From Nitratireductor aestuarii (lineage in GTDB: Bacteria > Pseudomonadota > Alphaproteobacteria > Rhizobiales > Rhizobiaceae), in the NCBI RefSeq assembly GCF_014641695.1, contig NZ_BMIF01000004.1, positions 62,001-126,000 of the forward strand: a DNA stretch of 64,000 nt. Reading direction: 5' to 3'. The notes under the pieces were generated by a model that searched no databases, had not been told where the DNA came from, and saw nothing but the letters and a program-made list of their open reading frames with translations. Positions 59,380-64,000 of this stretch are shown here, in pieces (the stretch's first letter is position 1; every line of letters begins with the position of its first letter). The position numbers and the translations under genes were made by a program.

Positions 59380-60327
59380 TTACTTGCCTGTCAGTTCGTT
59401 GAGCTCAGCGAGATCTTCGGCGGTGAGCTTCCATGTCACGGCCCTGGCGTTTGCGGTCACCTGCTCCGGCTTCGTCGCACCGGCGATGACGCTGGAGACG
59501 AGCGGGTTGGAGGCAAGCCAGCTCATGGCCAGTTCGAGGATCGTGTGGCCGCGCGCTTCTGCGAAGGCGATCAGCTTTTCCACGGTGTCGAGACGCTCTT
59601 CCGTCAGACGTGACTGGAAGTAGGACATGCTCATGCGGGAATCGGCTGGAACTGCCTGCCCCTTGCGATACTTGCCGGTCAGCAGACCGCTTGCCAGCGG
59701 GAAGTAAGGCAGCAGCGACATGCCAGTGCGTTCCAAGGCAGGGAACAGGGTCGCTTCCGCGCCTCGTTCGAGCAGGCTGTACTCGGCCTGGGTGGAAAGC
59801 AGGCTGTGCAGGTTGTGGTGCTTCGATGTCCACCAGGCGTCAACCAGCTGCCAGGGCGCGAGGTTCGAGCAGGCGATATAGCGCACCTTGCCCTGATGGA
59901 TCAGATCGTCCAGCGCGCGCAGCGTTTCCTCGATCGGCGTCTGCGGATCCGGGAAGTGGTACTGGTAGAGGTCGATGTAATCTGTCTTCAGGCGGCGCAG
60001 GCTGTCTTCGACGGCCTTCATGATGTAGCCGCGCGAGCCGTTGTAGCGTGTGCTCTTCTCGCGGTTCATGGGCGACGCGAACTTGGTGGCCAGCACGATT
60101 TCTTCGCGGTTGGACCCGAGGATCTCACCCAGCGTGATTTCGGAGCCGCCGTTGGTCCCATACGAGTCCGACGTGTCGAAAAAGTTCACCCCGGCATCGA
60201 GCGCCGCATGAACAACCTTGCGCGCGCCTTCCAGATCGAGCGACTGCTTCAATCCGCCGAAATTGTTGCAGCCAAGACCGACAACTGACACCAGCAAACC
60301 GGACTGCCCAAGTCTACGCTTCTCCAT
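59380..60327 (-). CDS. Aldo/keto reductase
   Basis: A 315-residue NADPH-dependent TIM-barrel reductase. The catalytic tetrad is visible: Asp and Tyr in FFDTSDSYGTNGG, Lys in LATKFASP and His in DLYQYHFPDP. The C-terminal cofactor site contains IAGATKPEQV. RBS GAGGAG precedes the ATG. It is 15 bp after the GMC oxidoreductase in the same direction and may reduce the aldehyde or ketone it forms, or act on a ketosteroid; this is not decidable from sequence. Confidence 0.9.
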   Translation of the reverse strand: MEKRRLGQSGLLVSVVGLGCNNFGGLKQSLDLEGARKVVHAALDAGVNFFDTSDSYGTNGGSEITLGEILGSNREEIVLATKFASPMNREKSTRYNGSRGYIMKAVEDSLRRLKTDYIDLYQYHFPDPQTPIEETLRALDDLIHQGKVRYIACSNLAPWQLVDAWWTSKHHNLHSLLSTQAEYSLLERGAEATLFPALERTGMSLLPYFPLASGLLTGKYRKGQAVPADSRMSMSYFQSRLTEERLDTVEKLIAFAEARGHTILELAMSWLASNPLVSSVIAGATKPEQVTANARAVTWKLTAEDLAELNELTGK

Positions 60328-60342
60328 TCCAAACTCCTCTTC

Positions 60343-61941
60343 TCAGGCCGCACGGATGAGATCGGCGGCCTTCTCACCAATTACGAATGCGGTAGCACAT
60401 GTGTTCGCGTTTATCATTCTAGGCATGATGGACGTGTCTGCCACACGAAGTTTTTCAATACCGCGTACACGAAGCTGCGGATCTACAACCGAGGCCGAGT
60501 CTCCACCCATGCGGCAGGTTCCGCAGGCGTGATAGTGATTGGCCGCGTTGGCGACAATGTCGGCCTTGATTTCATCTATCGTGTCGCGAGGCAGAGGGCT
60601 CGAAATATCCTGATCAACGTGGCTGCCCAGAACAGAGCCATGGATCATATCGCGCACGCGGGCTGCCCCCTTTGCGAGAATATCCAGATCTCGCGGATCG
60701 GAAAAATAGTCAGGGATGATAGCGGCGTGGTCTTCGGGGTTCGCCGAGTGCAGACGTACCTGCCCCCTGCTGTGCGGCACGCCTGCGTTCAGTAGCAGCG
60801 TAAACCCATGCGAACGCGGCAGGATACCCAGAAGGCCCGGCCCGCGACGATTTACGATCGCAGGCGCCATGCAGACCTGGATCTCGGTATCGGGGTCGCT
60901 TTCCTCGGCGTTGATGAAACCCACCGTGGGGAAAAGTCCACGCCCCAACACCCCTCGCCTGCCCGTAGCATATTGCCATCCGGCCATGGTCAGACCGGCA
61001 GGACGCAGGTGGTTATAGGCCGATACAGGCGTGCGGGTGCTGTACATGAGCTTGTACATGGTGTGGTTCTGCAGGTTTTCACCGACAGAGGGATTATCCA
61101 CCGAGACCTGAATACCCTTCTCCCGCAGATGGTCCGCAGGACCGATACCGGACAGCATAAGGAGCTGGGGTGAGTTTACAGGCCCGCCACAGAGCACCAC
61201 TTCGCGGCGCGCACGCAGTATCTTCGACTGGCCGTGGAGGTTGACTTCTACACCAGCTGCACTGCCGCGTTCGATTAGAATGCGCGTGACCGGTGTCTGA
61301 AGGAACAGGTGAATGTTGCCGCGTCTCATGGCAGGGCGCAGGTACGCTGTCGAAGCACTGCTGCGGCGTCCGTTGCCGATTGTCAGGTCGACATGGCCAA
61401 AGGCTTCACCGCGCGGGCTGTTCAAGTCGTCCACCACGGGAATGCCAGCCTCAGCAGCCGCTTCCAGGAAGATGTCGCAAACGGGTGCTGTGGAACTGCC
61501 TACCGAGACGTCCAGCGGGCCAGAGCCGCCGTGGATCTCGGACGCGCCGCGTTCGTTGGTTTCGCTTCGCTTGAACAGCGGCAGGAGGTCGGCGTAGCTC
61601 CAGCCATCACAGCCCTCCGCTGCCCAGCCGTCATAGTCGCGGGCATGGCCTCGCAGATACATCATGCCGTTGATGGTGCTCGATCCGCCAAGGATTTTGC
61701 CCTGCGCCCAATAGAGACGACGACCACCAAGAGCCGGCACCGGTTCGGTGCGATAGTTCCAGTTGTACTCCGGCTTAGAGCCCGTGATGACGTTTGCGCC
61801 CGGAATACCGATCATGGGCGAGGCATCCCCACCGCCAGCCTCGACAATGGCAACGGTAACGTCGCGATCCTCCGCCAGCCGGGCCGCGATCACGCAACCA
61901 GCCGTACCGGCTCCCACGATGATGTAGTCGAATTCGAACAC
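60343..61941 (-). CDS. GMC family FAD-dependent oxidoreductase (choline dehydrogenase-like)
   Basis: A 532-residue GMC flavoprotein. The N-terminal Rossmann motif is IIVGAGTAGCVIAARLAED, followed by GSSTINGMMYLRGHARDYD. The catalytic histidine lies in ANHYHACGTCRMG near the C-terminus, with an Asn in MINANTCATAF. It oxidises a primary or secondary alcohol. GTG 61941 is preceded by GGGGAGGG. Cholesterol oxidases share the family, but the sequence is closer to choline/alcohol dehydrogenases; the substrate is unknown. Confidence 0.9.
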   Translation of the reverse strand: MFEFDYIIVGAGTAGCVIAARLAEDRDVTVAIVEAGGGDASPMIGIPGANVITGSKPEYNWNYRTEPVPALGGRRLYWAQGKILGGSSTINGMMYLRGHARDYDGWAAEGCDGWSYADLLPLFKRSETNERGASEIHGGSGPLDVSVGSSTAPVCDIFLEAAAEAGIPVVDDLNSPRGEAFGHVDLTIGNGRRSSASTAYLRPAMRRGNIHLFLQTPVTRILIERGSAAGVEVNLHGQSKILRARREVVLCGGPVNSPQLLMLSGIGPADHLREKGIQVSVDNPSVGENLQNHTMYKLMYSTRTPVSAYNHLRPAGLTMAGWQYATGRRGVLGRGLFPTVGFINAEESDPDTEIQVCMAPAIVNRRGPGLLGILPRSHGFTLLLNAGVPHSRGQVRLHSANPEDHAAIIPDYFSDPRDLDILAKGAARVRDMIHGSVLGSHVDQDISSPLPRDTIDEIKADIVANAANHYHACGTCRMGGDSASVVDPQLRVRGIEKLRVADTSIMPRMINANTCATAFVIGEKAADLIRAA

Positions 61942-61975
61942 TAGGCCCTCCCCGCAGCGGCCCGGAGCCAACCCG

Positions 61976-62437
61976 TCAGACGCTCACTTCCTGGTCAACG
62001 GCGTGCGCCCTTGCGAGCCTGCGTAGGTTCTCCAGGATGACCGGATCGACGATCCGCGCCGATTTCCGGACCGACAGGTCCACATGGATGGAAACGAATT
62101 CAGCTGAAGCCGCCCGGACATTCCGGGTAAGGTTCAGGAGTTCATGACGGTGCTTGAAGATGCGCTCGTCAGTGAAGATGAGGCGGCTCCTGACCTGAAG
62201 CTGCTCGGCTTCGAGCAGCTCCTTTTCGTAGCGGATGCGCTTTTCCAGCCTGTACGTGGTGCGGCCATTGGCGGCGATGTAGTCGTTGGTGAGACCGATC
62301 GTATCGATGATGTTGTGCTCAGCGGCATCGAACACGTAGTCGTACCACTCAACATTCATGTGCCGGTTGATATCGATCCATTCCGGCTCCACGACGCCTT
62401 CATAGCCAATGAAGTAGTTCGGTTCAGCCGTCTCCAA
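61976..62437 (-). CDS. Hot-dog fold acyl-CoA thioesterase (4HBT/YbgC-like)
   Basis: A protein of about 153 residues with the hot-dog fold. The motif VEPEWIDINRHMNVEWYDYVF carries the catalytic Asp region of the 4-hydroxybenzoyl-CoA thioesterase type. It would hydrolyse a CoA thioester. Start choice is uncertain: TTG 62437 has GGAGG about 8 bp upstream, and TTG 62452 would add five residues. It begins about 17 bp after the ATPase stop, in the same operon. Confidence 0.78.
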   Translation of the reverse strand: METAEPNYFIGYEGVVEPEWIDINRHMNVEWYDYVFDAAEHNIIDTIGLTNDYIAANGRTTYRLEKRIRYEKELLEAEQLQVRSRLIFTDERIFKHRHELLNLTRNVRAASAEFVSIHVDLSVRKSARIVDPVILENLRRLARAHAVDQEVSV

Positions 62438-62454
62438 CTCCACCGCCTCCAATG

Positions 62455-63162
62455 CTAGTGCGCCGCAGCGGTTTCGGCGAGCCCGAGCTTTTCATCAAGC
62501 TCGGAGGCCTTGCAGGTGAACTTGACCTTGCCGCGTTCGATGATCATCGCGCGGTCGGCATAGGGGGCGGTCACCTTCAGGTGCTGCTCGACGATGACGA
62601 CCGCAGTGCCGCTCTCCGCCCAGTTGCGCAGGAAGGAAAGGATCGGCGGCAGCAGCGCCTGGGCGAGACCCATCGACGGCTCGTCACAGAGAAGCACCTT
62701 GGGCTGGGCAACGAAGGCCTGGCCGAGGGCCAGCATCTGCTGCTGGCCACCGGAAAGGTCACGCGCGTATGCCTTGTGCTTTTCCTTGAGGATCGGGAAG
62801 ACGTCGTAGATCTGGTCGACGGCCTTGCTGAAGGCTGCCTTGTCGCCACGACGCGCCGCCGCACCCATGCGCAGGTTGTCGTAAACGCTCAGCTCAGGAA
62901 ACACCCGGTGCCCATCGAGCACCAGACGGAGGCCCGACTGAGCGATGGCTTCCGGCGCCATGCCCTGGAGCGGCTTGCCGTCCAGAAGCACCTCGCCCTT
63001 CGTCGGCTTGTTGAAGCCGGCGATCGCCCGCATCAGGGTGGACTTGCCCGCGCCGTTCTCGCCACCGATGAGAAGGATCTCACCGGCGGAGACCGACAGG
63101 GAGACATCCTCAAGGACAGGGACTATGCCATAGCCCGCGTAGAGATTGTTGACCTTAAGCAC
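62455..63162 (-). CDS. LIV-type ABC transporter ATP-binding protein (LivF-like, second system)
   Basis: A 235-residue ABC ATPase with Walker A GENGAGKST, signature LSGGQQQML and Walker B VLLCDEPSMGLA. GTG 63162 follows GGAGGC and overlaps the upstream ATPase by 8 bp. This second LIV system is distinct from the one at 14093-19128 and is followed by a thioesterase and oxidoreductases. Confidence 0.9.
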   Translation of the reverse strand: MLKVNNLYAGYGIVPVLEDVSLSVSAGEILLIGGENGAGKSTLMRAIAGFNKPTKGEVLLDGKPLQGMAPEAIAQSGLRLVLDGHRVFPELSVYDNLRMGAAARRGDKAAFSKAVDQIYDVFPILKEKHKAYARDLSGGQQQMLALGQAFVAQPKVLLCDEPSMGLAQALLPPILSFLRNWAESGTAVVIVEQHLKVTAPYADRAMIIERGKVKFTCKASELDEKLGLAETAAAH

Positions 63163-64000
63163 GGGCGCCTCCAACGAACATGTGCTGTACGGCAGGATCA
63201 CGGGCGAGCGCTTCCGGAGCACCGCTGGCGACGGACTTGCCCTGTTCCAGAACGGTGATGGTGTCGGCAATGCCCCAGACGAGGTCGAGGTCGTGCTCCA
63301 CCAGGATCACGCTCTTGCCGAGGTTGCGCGACAGGAAGCGGACGAGCTTGGCGAAATCCGCACGCTCGCTCTGCGAGAGACCTGCGGCCGGTTCGTCGAA
63401 GAGGATGATGTCCGCTTCCTTCAGAACCACGCGCATTACTTCCACCAGACGGCGCTGGCCGTGCGACAGAAGCTCGGCATTGTCCTGACCGAACTCGGCT
63501 TCCAGCTGAGCGGCCAATTGCCTGATGCCTTCACTGGGGCTCGTCGTGCTGGCATCCAGACCGATTCGCAGATTTTCCCAAAGCGACAGCTGAGTGAAGA
63601 TGCGGGGCGTCTGGAAGGTACGGCCAAGACCCGTATTGGCAATACGGTCGGCGGCCATGCGCGTCGCATCATGCCCGTTGATCAGGAACGAGCCTTCGTC
63701 CAGGCGGCTCAAGCCCGACAGGACGTTCAGAAGGCTGGTCTTGCCTGAGCCATTGGCACCGATCAGGCCGTGGATCTCGCCCTTGCGGACCTTCATGTTG
63801 ACGCCGCCGACAGCAACCACAGCACCGAAGCGCTTCACACCATTGCGGACCTCGACGGCATATTCAGTATCCGACGGGGTGAACTGGGTGTTGTTCTTCA
63901 GGCGTTCAAGGAACGGGTCAATACGGAAGGCCTTTTCGCCACGGCCAAGGACCGACCGTGCCTTGCGCCAACGCTCTACCGAGCCGACGATGCCGTCGGG
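63155..64000 (-). CDS. Fused LIV permease-ATPase (LivM-LivG), partial at the window edge
   Basis: The frame stays open from base 64000 to the stop at 63155, 281 residues. The first part, PDGIVGSVERWRK, resembles the end of a LivM permease; then an ABC ATPase follows with GANGSGKTS, LSHGQRRLVEV and ILFDEPAAGLSQ. A start at GTG 63838 would cut off the first beta-strands of the ATPase domain (YAVEVRNGVKRF), so I treat the gene as a fusion running out of the window. The permease half and the other subunits lie beyond the edge. Confidence 0.75.
   Translation of the reverse strand, partial: PDGIVGSVERWRKARSVLGRGEKAFRIDPFLERLKNNTQFTPSDTEYAVEVRNGVKRFGAVVAVGGVNMKVRKGEIHGLIGANGSGKTSLLNVLSGLSRLDEGSFLINGHDATRMAADRIANTGLGRTFQTPRIFTQLSLWENLRIGLDASTTSPSEGIRQLAAQLEAEFGQDNAELLSHGQRRLVEVMRVVLKEADIILFDEPAAGLSQSERADFAKLVRFLSRNLGKSVILVEHDLDLVWGIADTITVLEQGKSVASGAPEALARDPAVQHMFVGGARA

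Noticed and set aside
60343-61941. Cholesterol oxidase
   Set aside because: The family is shared, but the GMC signatures resemble choline/alcohol dehydrogenases and there is no secretion signal.

Overview
The window is high-GC, densely coded bacterial DNA. Short operons with ATGA-type overlaps, TRAP and branched-chain (LIV-type) ABC importers, many SDR oxidoreductases and acyl-CoA enzymes, and dispersed GAGCTTGTCGAAC palindromic repeats suggest an alphaproteobacterium, perhaps of the Hyphomicrobiales (inference). No rRNA, tRNA, CRISPR array or insertion sequence was seen.

Region 1 (1-2841) holds the end of an outer-membrane beta-barrel gene, a TspO homologue and a MoxR-ATPase/VWA pair. Region 2 (2942-13909) looks like a small-acid module. 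It has an SDR, a GlcD-type FAD oxidase, a thiamine-diphosphate (TPP) enzyme, a TRAP importer, a DUF3237 protein, an aldehyde dehydrogenase, a GntR/FCD regulator and a fluoroacetate-dehalogenase-type hydrolase. The enzymes fit import of a 2-hydroxy acid, then oxidation, decarboxylation and aldehyde oxidation, as in mandelate-type pathways.

Region 3 (about 13.9-59.2 kb) is a steroid catabolic island. Recognisable by similarity to the mycobacterial C/D-ring set are IpdA and IpdB (27413-29110), FadE30 (38589), IpdC (41251), EchA20 (42341), IpdF (43121), FadD3 (51510), an Rv3548c-like SDR (53304), FadA6 (54857) and a FadE31/32-like pair (56012-58242). They are accompanied by a fused hydratase/dehydrogenase, a second thiolase, an ACAD11-like kinase/dehydrogenase pair, five SnoaL/NTF2-like proteins, an OYE-family reductase and a LIV transporter. 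No ring A/B enzymes (KstD, Ksh, Hsa) lie here, so the window covers the late steps: HIP activation, opening of rings D and C, and beta-oxidation of the products.

The most striking signal is regulatory. Ten copies of a 16-bp imperfect palindrome, TMGTCYNNNNRGACGA, occur in this island. All ten are intergenic, about 50-115 bp before the first gene of an operon, and together they sit before nearly every operon. A TetR-family gene (34270-35010) in the middle, itself downstream of two such sites, is the obvious candidate regulator. A LuxR-type regulator (45153-46211) forms its own unit, bounded downstream by a terminator.

Region 4 (59380-64000, minus strand) has an aldo/keto reductase, a GMC oxidoreductase, a thioesterase and part of a second LIV transporter whose permease and ATPase are fused. 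Its promoter lies outside the window.
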